This document shows, in pieces, positions 25,950 to 34,944 of a stretch of DNA of 64,000 bases. The notes beneath the pieces were generated by a model. The model did not search any database. It saw nothing but the letters and a program-made list of their open reading frames with translations, and was not told where the DNA came from. Both the position numbers and the translations under genes were made by a program. Position 1 is the stretch's first letter. Every line of letters starts with the position of its first letter. This DNA is from Ktedonobacter robiniae (GTDB taxonomy: Bacteria > Chloroflexota > Ktedonobacteria > Ktedonobacterales > Ktedonobacteraceae): positions 310,001 through 374,000 of the forward strand of contig NZ_BNJG01000003.1 of assembly GCF_016587375.1 (NCBI RefSeq), written 5' to 3'.

Positions 25950-26330
25950 CTATACTATTGTCTTGCGTTGAAAGACTGGCTTCACCGAGCGATCTAGAAA
26001 GATATAGCCTAGCGTAATCGCGCTCATCAAAATGCCAAAGAGAGGACCAAGCAAGTGTAACCCTTTATATTCAGGCTGCGTTACCAGGAAGAGTTCATAC
26101 ACAATCTCCACGGTCTCATATCCAGCAGTAAACCAGAAGGCCCAAAATTGCAGAGTCCAGAGACCATATACGACCACAAACCCAAGCAGCGCCCCCACGA
26201 TCAAAGCGATAAAATCACGTGAACCAACAGCAGTAAAAACGAGTAAGCCAAGGCAACTCAGTGCACCACCAAACTCGAATACAGCCATGGTGGTAATACC
26301 CGAGGGACGTTTATAGTGAGTCAGTTTCAT
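25950..26330 (-). CDS. Small integral membrane protein of unknown function
   Basis: 126 aa with about four predicted membrane segments: VFEFGGALSCLGLLVFTAVG, FIALIVGALLGFVVVYGLW, FWAFWFTAGYETVEIVYELF and LLGPLFGILMSAITLGYIFL. It starts MKLTHYKRPSGITTMAVFEF, a pattern seen in short DUF-type membrane proteins. Function unknown. It is convergent with hmgA across a long palindrome. Confidence 0.6.
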   Translation of the reverse strand: MKLTHYKRPSGITTMAVFEFGGALSCLGLLVFTAVGSRDFIALIVGALLGFVVVYGLWTLQFWAFWFTAGYETVEIVYELFLVTQPEYKGLHLLGPLFGILMSAITLGYIFLDRSVKPVFQRKTIV

Positions 26331-26566
26331 CGAGACCTCATACCTTTAGCGAGAGGGCAGTTTCCTCCCCAACCTCCACAGAACGACACATATATCTCTA
26401 CAATTTATACGCCTTTCTCCTGGCTACGTCAAAACAGGCAGTACTATTTATCGGAATACCCTCACACACAATACCTTTGTAGCCTCTGCATTGATGTCTC
26501 TCTGTTTCACCGTGTTTTATCCTAAGAATGTGCATATGTCTGAAGCGTTACGAGAAGGAGCAGAGC

Positions 26567-28153
26567 ATGCAAAGCCATACGCGACATCCATTCCTGGCAC
26601 GCCTCTGTCTGCTAATGCTCTTGCTTTATCTACTTCCCCTCTCGCCAGCCCTCTCACGCTCAACCCGCCTCGCCGATGGTGGCAATCCCTATCACTATAC
26701 GCTGGAGCAACTCCAGGCGGCGCTCCCTCAGCCCATACTAGACAACCATCCCCAGTGGATCACCATGTACTGGGGTGCCTGGCAGATCCTTACCAAGCAC
26801 ATCCTGGCGGGAACGCCCGAAAATGGCTTTGTGAGCTACTATATGGACCCGGCCTTCAATGGCGACATTTTCCTGTGGGACACCGTCTTCATGAGTATGT
26901 TCGCACGCTATGGACGCGACCTCTTTCCCGTCACCGCCTCCTTCGATAACTTCTACCGCAAACAAGATGCCGATGGCTTTATCGCCCGCCAGTTTAAAGG
27001 TACCAGCGGACTGCCCTATCAGGGGAAAAACGATCCCAACTCAATCAATCCACCCATTCTCTCCTGGGGCGAGTGGGAATACTACCAGCTCAGCGGAGAC
27101 AGCAGCCGCCTCAAGACAGTCCTGCCCAGGCTGATAAAGTTCTATACCTGGGTCAAGACACATCGCACCAATAGCGACGGCCTCTACTGGAACACAGGTG
27201 TGGGCAGCGGCATGGATAATTCTCCTGAGCATACCGTCTGCGACACCTGCATTGAGCCTGGCCAGGACTGGATAGATATGTCCGCGCAACAGGCTCTCAA
27301 TGCCCTCTCTATCTCGCGTATCGCCCAGGCGGTTGGCAACACCCAGCTTGCCAGCCAGTTTCAGCAGGAGTACGCCCACTTAAAGAATCTCATCAATCAG
27401 CGCATGTGGAGCAAGCAGGATGGCATGTACTATCCCATCAAGGATGGCCAACAACGCCTGGTGAAGACCATTGGCTCATTCTGGCCTCTGCTGGCGCAAC
27501 TCGCCGACACCAACCAGGTCTCCCGGCTCATCAAAGAGCATCTGCTTAACCCAAACGAGTTCTACCGTGAACACCCCTTTGCCTCGCTGGCCGCGACCGA
27601 TCCTCACTATAACGCGGCGACAGGAAACTACTGGAATGGAGGAGTATGGGCGCCAACAAACTATATGGTCGAGCGGGGGCTAAAGCTCTATGGTGAGGAA
27701 GATACCGCCTACCAGGCTGCACTACAAGACATAGACAACGTCTACCGGGTCTACCAGCGCACTGGTACCCTCTGGGAGAACTACGCGCCCGACTCGGCCT
27801 CACAGGGGATTCCTGCTCGCCCCAACTTTGTCGGCTGGTCCGGCAACTTCGCGATCAGCGAACTGCTTGAAGACATCATCGGCCTGCGCGTCGACACCCC
27901 CGCCCATACCCTCAACTGGCGACTGAACCTGACCGAGCGCAATGGTATCACCAACCTGCACTTTGGCCAGAATGTGGTATCACTCGTGGCAGAGCAACGC
28001 CAAAACGCCAGCGATACGCCCCACCTGACTGTTCAAGCGCTACAGCCCTTCACACTCAAACTCTCACTCCCAGGAGGGAAGACATTTGCACAGACCTTCA
28101 CCTCTGGAAAATGGCGCTGGACACCAGATTCAAAGGAGCTTAAAGATAGCTGA
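26567..28153 (+). CDS. Secreted MGH1-like / GH63-type glycoside hydrolase (trehalase-like alpha-alpha barrel)
   Basis: 528 aa from ATG 26567 (AAGGAG upstream). Signal peptide FLARLCLLMLLLYLLPLSPA. The (alpha/alpha)6 barrel shows GDIFLWDTVFMSMFARYGRD, INPPILSWGEWEYYQLSGDS, GQDWIDMSAQQALNALSISR, YWNGGVWAPTNYMVERGLKL and TLWENYAPDSASQGIPARPN, the pattern of GH63/GH37-like MGH1 domains (mannosylglycerate hydrolase, trehalase, glucosidase). A short C-terminal beta domain follows. Probably cleaves alpha-linked oligosaccharides outside the cell; exact specificity is open. A long palindrome follows. Confidence 0.8.
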   Translation: MQSHTRHPFLARLCLLMLLLYLLPLSPALSRSTRLADGGNPYHYTLEQLQAALPQPILDNHPQWITMYWGAWQILTKHILAGTPENGFVSYYMDPAFNGDIFLWDTVFMSMFARYGRDLFPVTASFDNFYRKQDADGFIARQFKGTSGLPYQGKNDPNSINPPILSWGEWEYYQLSGDSSRLKTVLPRLIKFYTWVKTHRTNSDGLYWNTGVGSGMDNSPEHTVCDTCIEPGQDWIDMSAQQALNALSISRIAQAVGNTQLASQFQQEYAHLKNLINQRMWSKQDGMYYPIKDGQQRLVKTIGSFWPLLAQLADTNQVSRLIKEHLLNPNEFYREHPFASLAATDPHYNAATGNYWNGGVWAPTNYMVERGLKLYGEEDTAYQAALQDIDNVYRVYQRTGTLWENYAPDSASQGIPARPNFVGWSGNFAISELLEDIIGLRVDTPAHTLNWRLNLTERNGITNLHFGQNVVSLVAEQRQNASDTPHLTVQALQPFTLKLSLPGGKTFAQTFTSGKWRWTPDSKELKDS

Positions 28154-28215
28154 CTATTAGTTGGCTCCTTACATTAGATATGAGATATGCAGCAAGGCAA
28201 TAGCTGACAGGAAAA

Positions 28216-28278
28216 ATAGGGTGCATAAATATGGGAGTAGGGACAGTCTGCCCCTACTCCCATATTTATGCACCCTAT
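28216..28278. repeat. Long perfect inverted repeat (27-bp arms, 9-nt loop)
   Basis: Left arm 28216-28242 starts ATAGGGTGCATAAATATGGG; exact complement 28252-28278. It lies between convergent genes (stops at 28153 and 28306). Confidence 0.9.
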
Positions 28279-28305
28279 CTCGTAGACACCATAGGCACGC
28301 TATCC

Positions 28306-28695
28306 TTAAAGCAGCTCTTGCAAGAGATAAAGAAACTCATCGAGCTCGATTGGTTTCTTCATGCGCAGGAGCTTTTTATGCTGTACAGAGATAGCCATGA
28401 GATCCGGCATGGCGCTGATCAGGATGACAGGTGTATCATCGTAGCTCTCCATAGAGCGAATGACCTGGTAGAGTGTATAGCCGTCCATATCAGGGAGGCG
28501 ATAATCGCAGACAAACAGATCTAGCTGCATGCGCTTAATGTGATTTAAGGCATCTTTTCCGGTGGTCGCGAGTGTAGCAGTATGTGGAGTCTCCTGCTTA
28601 ATGGCCTCCGTCAAAAACAGGCCAATTTCTGCATCATCTTCCACAACCAGAATATTTTTTGCGGTTTTACCGGGCTGTTCTGCATAGTTAAACAT
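28306..28695 (-). CDS. Single-domain CheY-like response regulator
   Basis: 129 aa, receiver domain only. Acidic pocket ED20D21 in LVVEDDAEIG, phospho-acceptor Asp64 in FVCDYRLPDMDGY, Ser94 in ILISAMPD, and Lys113/114 in RMKKPIELDEF. No output domain, so it acts by protein contact or as a phosphorelay intermediate. No histidine kinase lies next to it. RBS AGAGGA. It appears intact. Confidence 0.85.
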   Translation of the reverse strand: MFNYAEQPGKTAKNILVVEDDAEIGLFLTEAIKQETPHTATLATTGKDALNHIKRMQLDLFVCDYRLPDMDGYTLYQVIRSMESYDDTPVILISAMPDLMAISVQHKKLLRMKKPIELDEFLYLLQELL

Positions 28696-28839
28696 GGGCT
28701 AGTCCTCTTCTGATGTCGAATAAATCAGGTTATGCTAATCTCACGCGCCTTCTCCGTAAATCGTCTCAAACCTACACCAGAAGTCCTCCCTATTAACCTT
28801 TTTCAATTTAAAACTTCTTATGCAAGGAACTATTATCTA

Positions 28840-29487
28840 TTACATTATCATTCCCAGTCTTGCAGCTACATCGGAATCCACGACTGGATAGACCCGTTCA
28901 GCGGGCATAATCAACTGATCGAAAGCTCCTGACTCGACATAGAGATGTTGCTCATGCACAAACTGCGAGATATCTTCGATATCAAGAACCCACTCGCGGG
29001 CATACTGTGCCAGGACTGACCCGCGTAAACCCAGTTGAATGGCCCGACGTTCGAGCTTCGCGCCCTTGGGATCATGATCAGGGTCCCATTGCAAGCGCAC
29101 ATGTGAGGTCTCCAGGGCCTGCTTCCAGGCCTCATGACTTTCATACAACGCTTCCTTGTAGGTCGAATGCACAGCCTGCGCCAATATTTCGTCAAAGGCG
29201 GAGCGCTTAAGGCGTACTGCCAGCACAACCTCCTGGTGCTCTTTCTGCGCCCAACCACTTCGGTACATCATCCACAAAAAATTGGGCTTCACCCAGCTCA
29301 TGCGCTCGAGCGAGAAGCCTCCGCCAAAATAACCGCGCCTGGCGGCAAAACGTCCAATGGCTGGCCTGTATGCCTGGTACACCACGACTGATGCCTCATC
29401 ATATTGCGCAAGGATGTGCTTGCCCTGCTGAGGCCATACTTTAAGCTGATCTTCGTAACGCTCGGTGAGGAGATGGATTTCGCTCAT
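28840..29487 (-). CDS. DUF4291 domain protein
   Basis: 215 aa from ATG 29487 (GGAGA upstream); an earlier start at 29520 lacks an RBS. Conserved DUF4291 features: IVVYQAYRP-like SVVVYQAYRPAIGRFAA, MSWVKPNFLWMMYRSGWAQK and VRLQWDPDHDPKGAKLERRA, then IQLGLRG. Function unknown; the family is widespread in bacteria and fungi and usually monocistronic, as here. Confidence 0.85.
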   Translation of the reverse strand: MSEIHLLTERYEDQLKVWPQQGKHILAQYDEASVVVYQAYRPAIGRFAARRGYFGGGFSLERMSWVKPNFLWMMYRSGWAQKEHQEVVLAVRLKRSAFDEILAQAVHSTYKEALYESHEAWKQALETSHVRLQWDPDHDPKGAKLERRAIQLGLRGSVLAQYAREWVLDIEDISQFVHEQHLYVESGAFDQLIMPAERVYPVVDSDVAARLGMIM

Positions 29488-29580
29488 AAATTGCTCTCCA
29501 GAGATATGCATTCGTATCAAATATGTTCAATATATTATAAAGGAAAAACGCATTCACCGCGCATCTACATACACAAAAAA

Positions 29581-29606
29581 TGTCACGAGAGGAAGCTCTC
29601 GTGACA
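29581..29606 (-). terminator. Hairpin downstream of the lipoprotein gene
   Basis: 11-bp stem TGTCACGAGAG/CTCTCGTGACA with a GAAG loop, 36 bp beyond the lipoprotein stop codon. An AT-rich tract follows on the minus strand (TTTTTTGTG), consistent with intrinsic termination. Confidence 0.7.
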
Positions 29607-29641
29607 CAGCTGGCGGAAAGTCAAACATGGTAAGAGAGTTT

Positions 29642-30211
29642 TTATGCTTTGTTTTGCCCCAGGTCAACGGTCGCGACAAACCACTTGCCGCCAACCCCCT
29701 GACCATTGGTCTGTCCCGCAGCCGAATCGCCGCTATATGTATACAAAGGGTGGCCATTATAGACGACTTGCTTCCCACCGTTAGCATCCAGAGTAGCCAG
29801 TTGTCCTGATAGCTTGCTACTGGCTTGAGGCGTGTCAGAACCTGAATAGAGGAGCGGCGGCCAGCTCTGCGCGCAGCCATCCGTGCAGGCAACCTTCGAT
29901 GCCGTGTCAGGCGTGAAATAGTAGAGCGTCATTCCCTTCGTGTCTGTCAAGATGGTTGCGGCCTTGCTCTCAATCGTGGCTGAGGCCGTCTTGATCACGA
30001 CACCGCTTGTTCCACCACTATTCCCTCCACTACCATTGCCATTGCCATAGCCATCCCCTCCAGTTGTAGGCGTAGGAGTCACCGCGTTCGACTGAGGAGT
30101 AGTATAAGCATTAGAACCATTATCGCCGTTGGCTGTACCACCACATGCCGCCAGGAAGAGTAGCAACACAAACACCATACTATAGAGAAGAGTATGTCTT
30201 CGTAAGCTCAT
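29642..30211 (-). CDS. Secreted-repeat lipoprotein (COG4315 type)
   Basis: 189 aa from ATG 30211 (GGAGG upstream). The lipobox FLLLFLAACGG predicts a lipid-anchored protein. A Gly/Asn/Thr-rich linker is followed by two copies of the secreted repeat: ILTDTKGMTLYYFTPDTAS with CTDGCAQSWPPLL, and KQVVYNGHPLYTYSGDSAAG. Proteins of this type (PF03640) are common in actinobacteria and Chloroflexota; function unknown. It sits outside the membrane and has no evident partner. Confidence 0.85.
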   Translation of the reverse strand: MSLRRHTLLYSMVFVLLLFLAACGGTANGDNGSNAYTTPQSNAVTPTPTTGGDGYGNGNGSGGNSGGTSGVVIKTASATIESKAATILTDTKGMTLYYFTPDTASKVACTDGCAQSWPPLLYSGSDTPQASSKLSGQLATLDANGGKQVVYNGHPLYTYSGDSAAGQTNGQGVGGKWFVATVDLGQNKA

Positions 30212-30435
30212 AAAATGTATCCTCCAAAAAGCACAGGTCTTCAAGCATTGAATGCAGGGACTGTCGATATATAGAAGCGAATCACTTCACATTGAATGAA
30301 TACATCAGCTTCCTGAATTACACCTGAAAGGGGAGTGATAATATGGTCAGGGGTGGTCAAGTTGACAGAAGTGCTCTATGATATAAGCAGAAATTTTCAG
30401 CGACAAAGGGAGAAGGCTAGAGCCATGTGTAGCAC

Positions 30436-30456
30436 GACGCGTGCTTTAGCAGCGTC
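30436..30456. repeat. 21-nt repeat shared with the palindrome at 49.9 kb
   Basis: CGCGTGCTTTAGCAGCGT and its borders (30436-30456) are identical to the right arm of the palindrome at 49904-49924 and inverted in its left arm at 49861-49881. Here it is a single arm in the leader upstream of ctaG, 50 bp from the start codon. Confidence 0.8.
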
Positions 30457-30506
30457 ACGCAACCACTCTCCCCAGCGCCGTTGCAACTATAGAGGATATA
30501 GACAAG

Positions 30507-31379
30507 ATGCTTGAACACATGCGGGAAATGGGCCTGGATTTCTCTAAGCCCTGGTACATTCAATGGACATGGGACCCCATCTTCCTAGTCTTCCTCCTGG
30601 TCATTATCGGTCTCTACCTGTACGCCATCGGTCCCTATCGGACAATGGTCCATCCCCAGGCGCAACTCAAGCGCGGCCAGACCATTGCCTTTCTCCTGGG
30701 TGTCTTTGTGCTCTTCGTGGCATTGATTTCGCCTCTCGATACCTTTGCGATGGTCTCCTTCACGGGTCATATGACGCAACATCTGCTGGTATCACTCATC
30801 GTCTCGCCCCTCCTCGTGATCGGTATCCCCGAGTGGCTAGCACAGGCGATCTTAAAAGGCAAATTTGCGCAGACGACCTGGAAATGGCTTACATTCCCGT
30901 TTATCGCGCCTGTGCTCTTCAACGCCAACATCTGGCTCTGGCATGCACCGCCCATTCTCAATGCCATGATGTCCAACCATAACCTGCACGCACTGGCCCA
31001 GGTCTGCTATCTGGTTACTGGCATTATCTTCTGGTGGCCGCTCTTTGGCGCCAGGATTGAGCGTGCATACGAACTCAACCTGCTGGAGAAGATGCTCTAT
31101 ATCCTGCTCAGTGATATGCCCATGGTGGTCATTGGCGCTGGCCTGACCTTTATGCAGCCCCTTTACGACATCTACAAACATAATCTAATCGGCCTCTCGC
31201 CCGTCACAGACCAGCAACTGGGCGGCTCTATCATGTGGATTCCAGGCGCCATTTTCATGATCGTGATGGCCAGCATCCTCTTCCTGCGTTGGATGCTCCA
31301 ACTAGAGGCCAGGCAGAAAGAGACCGACGCGGCGCTCGCCTTAGCCCTGGAACAAGGCATGGAAGACGAAGAGGAATAG
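30507..31379 (+). CDS. ctaG: Cytochrome c oxidase assembly factor CtaG (caa3 type)
   Basis: 290 aa with about seven membrane helices. Family signatures: WTWDPIFLVFLLVIIGLYLY, FVALISPLDTFAMVSFTGHM, TQHLLVSLIVSPLLVIGIPE, NIWLWHAPPILNAMMSNHNL and GGSIMWIPGAIFMIVMAS. Belongs to the caa3_CtaG family that helps assemble cytochrome c oxidase in the membrane, probably in copper insertion. The conserved His residues are kept. No oxidase genes lie in the window. The leader carries one arm of a dispersed repeat. Confidence 0.88.
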   Translation: MLEHMREMGLDFSKPWYIQWTWDPIFLVFLLVIIGLYLYAIGPYRTMVHPQAQLKRGQTIAFLLGVFVLFVALISPLDTFAMVSFTGHMTQHLLVSLIVSPLLVIGIPEWLAQAILKGKFAQTTWKWLTFPFIAPVLFNANIWLWHAPPILNAMMSNHNLHALAQVCYLVTGIIFWWPLFGARIERAYELNLLEKMLYILLSDMPMVVIGAGLTFMQPLYDIYKHNLIGLSPVTDQQLGGSIMWIPGAIFMIVMASILFLRWMLQLEARQKETDAALALALEQGMEDEEE

Positions 31380-31392
31380 ATACCACTTCATT

Positions 31393-31443
31393 ACAACTGC
31401 AAAGAGGCCGGGTCCCCAGGGGACCCGGCCTCTTTGCAGTTGT
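31393..31443. terminator. Bidirectional hairpin, 25-bp arms with one-base loop
   Basis: 31393-31417 (starting ACAACTGCAAAGAGGCCGGG) is exactly complementary to 31419-31443. It lies between the convergent ctaG and sugar-permease genes and abuts the permease stop at 31453. Short A and T runs within the arms allow termination in either direction. Confidence 0.8.
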
Positions 31444-31452
31444 GATTATAAT

Positions 31453-32349
31453 CTACCCCTTCAGGCCACTTTGTCTGTAACCCTCAACGATGTAACGCTG
31501 GAGCACGAAGAAGACGATCACCAGGGGCAGAATCGCAATGGCCGCACCGATAAACAACTCATGCAGATTGAGTACCTGCGCATTCAGGAAGTTCGAGAGC
31601 ACGACCTGCACGGTATAGGCTGTAGGGTCCTGACCAATCACCAGGGGCCAGAGGAAGGAGTTCCAACTGGCAATAAAGGTAATCACGCTTAAGGCCGCAA
31701 TGATGCCATAGGAATTAGGCACCACAATACGCCAGAAGACGCCCCAATACCCCAGGCCATCCACACGACCCGCCTCCTCCAATTCATGCGGAAAACTCAG
31801 GAAGAACTGGCGGAACAGGAAGGCCGTAAAGCCGCTAAAGACGCCGGGCACCACCAGGCCCTGCAAGGTGCTGACCCAGTTGAGATACGATACGACAACG
31901 TATACTTCAACGAAGATGACCGCAAAAGGAATCATCAGCGTGAGCAGGACAGCGTAGAGAATCGCGTTTGACCAGCGATAGGGGATACGCGCCAGGCCAT
32001 AGCCAGCCAGGGCGGAAATCAGAATCTGCCCCGCCGTCTGCAAGATAGCAATCGAGGCCGAGTTTTCCAGGCCGCTGATGAAAGGCACATCGGGATCACT
32101 GAACAACTCTTGAATATTCTCGAAATGGAGGGCGGAGGGAAAGAAGGTCCAGTGGGGCGAGGTAATTTCAAGATCCGTCGCCAAGCCGTTTCTTACAATC
32201 AGATAGAACGGCAACAGAAAAATGAGCGCCAGGATCACAAGCGCCGCATAGCGTATGATGGTCCAGATGATTTTACCAGGAGAAACACTCGTTCTCTGGC
32301 GTGCGCCAACGGATGGAGATTGTACGGTCTCTGAGGTGGATGCTGCCAT
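31453..32349 (-). CDS. Carbohydrate ABC transporter permease (MalG type)
   Basis: 298 aa, six membrane helices, with the binding-protein-dependent permease loop EEAGRVDGLGYWGVFWRIVV (EAA motif) that contacts the ATPase. RBS AAAGGA. It is the last gene of a three-gene importer operon (binding protein, MalF-type, MalG-type). No ATPase gene is present, so a shared MsmK/UgpC-like ATPase encoded elsewhere is expected, as is common for CUT1 importers. The substrate is probably an oligosaccharide. Confidence 0.9.
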   Translation of the reverse strand: MAASTSETVQSPSVGARQRTSVSPGKIIWTIIRYAALVILALIFLLPFYLIVRNGLATDLEITSPHWTFFPSALHFENIQELFSDPDVPFISGLENSASIAILQTAGQILISALAGYGLARIPYRWSNAILYAVLLTLMIPFAVIFVEVYVVVSYLNWVSTLQGLVVPGVFSGFTAFLFRQFFLSFPHELEEAGRVDGLGYWGVFWRIVVPNSYGIIAALSVITFIASWNSFLWPLVIGQDPTAYTVQVVLSNFLNAQVLNLHELFIGAAIAILPLVIVFFVLQRYIVEGYRQSGLKG

Positions 32350-32408
32350 ACCCTTTTCCTTTATTCTCTGCTAGGATTACTACTGCTGATGAGAAATTGC
32401 AGTTGCGC

Positions 32409-33377
32409 TTAATCACGCGTGCCAAAGCCCAGTAAACGTCCCTGGACCAGGCTAAAGATGATGATAATCAGCGTGAGGATAATGCCGCCCGCGCTACCGG
32501 TACCGTAGTTTTGCCCGGTCAAGGCCACATTATAGAGGTAGACCAGCGGAGGACGCGCCAGAATCGAGTTTCCACCCGTCATAATGTTGAAAAACTCATC
32601 AAAGGCCTGGAAAGCGGCGATCACATTCAGCAAGAGCACGGAGATAGAGGCGTTACGTAGTAAAGGGAAGGTGATGGACCAGAAGGACTGCCAGCCTTTC
32701 TTCGCACCATCGACATACGCTGCCTCGTAAAGCTCGCGCGGAATGTCCTGCAACCCGGCAATAAAAATGATCATGTAAATGCCGATTTGCAGCCAGAGGC
32801 GTACCGTCGTCAGCACCAACCAGTACCAGGGGGGATTCGGACTGGAGATCCAGAGAATAATATCAAGGCCAAAGGCATGACGAATAGCGTTCGCCAGGCC
32901 GTAGGTCGAGCCATTAAAGATGCTCATCTTCCAGATAATCGAGGCCAGAACATAAGAGCAGGCCGTGGGCAAGAAGAAGACTGAGCGGAAGAAGCTCTGG
33001 GCAAATTTTATACTATTGACCAGAAGCGCCAGACCAAGCGAGCAGGCAAAGGTCGTTGGCACAATGAAAAAGGCGAAAATGGTAAAGACCAGCAAGGCAT
33101 GCGTAAAGTCAGGATCTGTGAGCATCGTAATATAGTTCTGTAAGCCCACAAACTTGGTTGGGGTGATGGTCGCGCGCGCATCGGCGAAGCTGAGGATAAC
33201 ACCCCAGATAATGGGAATATAAAAAAAGATTATCAGCCCAAGAATCAAAGGGCCAACAAAGCTCCAAAAGACCAGTGTCGTCCGGCGTGAGTGTCGCCGT
33301 ATGCGCTTCTGGGCGCTCAGTTCCATCCCACGCGCTGGCTGCGCCTCGGGGACCGAAGAAGTAGTAAGAGACTTCAT
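32409..33377 (-). CDS. Carbohydrate ABC transporter permease (MalF/UgpA type)
   Basis: 322 aa from ATG 33377 (GGAAGGA upstream). The longer open frame to 33587 runs through a palindrome and is not coding. Six helices, starting FWSFVGPLILGLIIFFYIPI, with the EAA loop ELYEAAYVDGAKKGWQSFWS. It partners the MalG-type permease 59 bp downstream and the binding protein upstream. A long hairpin in the leader separates it from the binding-protein gene. Confidence 0.9.
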   Translation of the reverse strand: MKSLTTSSVPEAQPARGMELSAQKRIRRHSRRTTLVFWSFVGPLILGLIIFFYIPIIWGVILSFADARATITPTKFVGLQNYITMLTDPDFTHALLVFTIFAFFIVPTTFACSLGLALLVNSIKFAQSFFRSVFFLPTACSYVLASIIWKMSIFNGSTYGLANAIRHAFGLDIILWISSPNPPWYWLVLTTVRLWLQIGIYMIIFIAGLQDIPRELYEAAYVDGAKKGWQSFWSITFPLLRNASISVLLLNVIAAFQAFDEFFNIMTGGNSILARPPLVYLYNVALTGQNYGTGSAGGIILTLIIIIFSLVQGRLLGFGTRD

Positions 33378-33448
33378 AAGTTCATCCTTCCATAAGCAGA
33401 GCTTTCCAATTCTTGGAAGCATGGGGAGGCTCCACTTTCTCAGGAGAG

Positions 33449-33551
33449 CCTTCGCGCCTGCGGCGCTCAGGGGTAAGGGTGTGCGCGGAAAATGGCAAAG
33501 CCATTTTCCGCGCACACCCTTACCCCGAAGGCTCGCTACGCGAGCCGAGGC
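33449..33551. repeat. Inverted repeat (27-bp arms) with mini-hairpins on both sides, inside the sugar ABC operon
   Basis: Left arm 33470-33496 (GGGGTAAGGGTGTGCGCGGA...) and exact complement 33500-33526, loop AAA. Left flank GCCTTCGCGCCTGCGGCGCT; right flank GGCTCGCTACGCGAGCC, another perfect mini-hairpin. It lies between the binding-protein and permease genes, like the malE-malF REP of enterobacteria. Its arms resemble those at 62.97 and 56.92 kb. Confidence 0.9.
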
Positions 33552-33648
33552 AAGAGCCGGAAGAGATTTGGAAGACCCCGCTTCCATAAGGGCCTGGAAT
33601 TGACAAGTTGAATTAACCAGTTAGAGAGGGTTTTCCAGGACCTTAGAA

Positions 33649-34944
33649 CTAGCTGAGCTCTTTCTGCAACTCGCTGTTGCACTTCTCAGCCGCGGCATCC
33701 AGGGTCGCCTTGGCGTTCTGGCCAGTCTTGACAATCTGACTGACCGCGTTCTGCAAGGCTGTATCCATAGCAGCGTTCCAGAGAGGGGAGACCGCGTGTC
33801 CATACTTATTCAGGATGTCCACGGCATCCGCGGCCTGGCCTTGCGTCAGTTTATCGGTCTGGGCGGAGGTGCTAATGCGCGGAGGCACATGGAAACCATA
33901 GCCCACATTCCAGTCCTTCTGGATCGTGCTATTGGTAACCCACAGCCACTTCACATAGGCCTTAGCCGCGTCAAGATTCTTGCTCTTGGCGCTGACCATC
34001 TGCGCCCAGCCACCATTGATGGTCGCGGGCTGGCTCTGAGCGTCAAGCGCTGGGAAGGGGAAGACGCCAAAGTCATCGCCAACCGCGCTCTTCTTGATGA
34101 GCGGCATCGCCCAGAGGCCACACCACTGCATCGCTACCTGGCCCTGCTGGAAGGTCGAGGAGTCCCACCAGAAGGTAGGCGCATCTGGCAAAATACCACC
34201 AGAGGTACTCAGCTCATGCAATTTCTGATAGGCTGCGGCCATACGATCCGTATTAAACGCGACTTTATTATCCGAAGAGAGGTAATCGCCGCCAGAGGCC
34301 CAACCAGCAATGAGATAGAGCGCGTTTACGCCTCCATCGGGACCAACATAAATACCCTTGCGATCCGACGTTGTCAGCTTTTTGGCCGCGGCAATCAGAT
34401 CATCTATCGTTTTAGGAATGTCCAGGCCAGCCTGCTGGAACATACTCTTGCGATAGTAGACAAAGGTGGGATCATTGATCATCTTGATGCCATAGACCTT
34501 GCCATTGACAGTAAAGGGCGCCAGCGAGGCAGGCTTGAAGTCGCTCTTAACATCGGCAATGATATCGTCCAGTGGGGCCAGCAAACCAGCTTTGACCTGG
34601 TCGAGAGAGAGGGATGAGTTCTCAAATACGTCGGGGGGATTAGAACCGAGCAAAGCCGAACGCACCTTGTCTGGATATTCATTGCCCGTGCCAGGCAACC
34701 AGCTCACAGACACCTTTGCCTTGTCATATTGCTTGGCATATTTGAGGACAGCATCGTGAGTGCCGGGCTCTCCATACTGGTGATACCACTGCGTCAAGGC
34801 AGGAAGATCGCTGCTACCGCCACTACTACCACTGCCACCGGTACCGGCGCAGGCCGCCAGCAGGGAGCCGCCCAGCATCATAGAACCAGAATATTGCAGG
34901 AATCGACGGCGAGAGAGATCCGCGCGGACACGCATGTGAGACAT
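33649..34944 (-). CDS. Extracellular sugar-binding lipoprotein of an ABC importer
   Basis: 431 aa from ATG 34944 (AAGGAG upstream). The N-terminus combines a twin-arginine-like SRRRFLQYS with the lipobox GGSLLAACAG, so it is exported, possibly folded via Tat, and lipid-anchored. The mature part is an SBP_bac_1-type periplasmic-binding fold: ALTQWYHQYGEPGTHDAVLK, VSVSWLPGTGNEYPDKVRSA and GQVAMQWCGLWAMPLIKKS. First gene of the CUT1 importer operon, divergent from a ROK regulator. Confidence 0.9.
   Translation of the reverse strand: MSHMRVRADLSRRRFLQYSGSMMLGGSLLAACAGTGGSGSSGGSSDLPALTQWYHQYGEPGTHDAVLKYAKQYDKAKVSVSWLPGTGNEYPDKVRSALLGSNPPDVFENSSLSLDQVKAGLLAPLDDIIADVKSDFKPASLAPFTVNGKVYGIKMINDPTFVYYRKSMFQQAGLDIPKTIDDLIAAAKKLTTSDRKGIYVGPDGGVNALYLIAGWASGGDYLSSDNKVAFNTDRMAAAYQKLHELSTSGGILPDAPTFWWDSSTFQQGQVAMQWCGLWAMPLIKKSAVGDDFGVFPFPALDAQSQPATINGGWAQMVSAKSKNLDAAKAYVKWLWVTNSTIQKDWNVGYGFHVPPRISTSAQTDKLTQGQAADAVDILNKYGHAVSPLWNAAMDTALQNAVSQIVKTGQNAKATLDAAAEKCNSELQKELS

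Noticed and set aside
33796..34617. 273-codon plus-strand frame opposite the sugar-binding protein
   Set aside because: No RBS and an Ile/Arg-rich artefact composition. The opposite strand is a clear binding protein.
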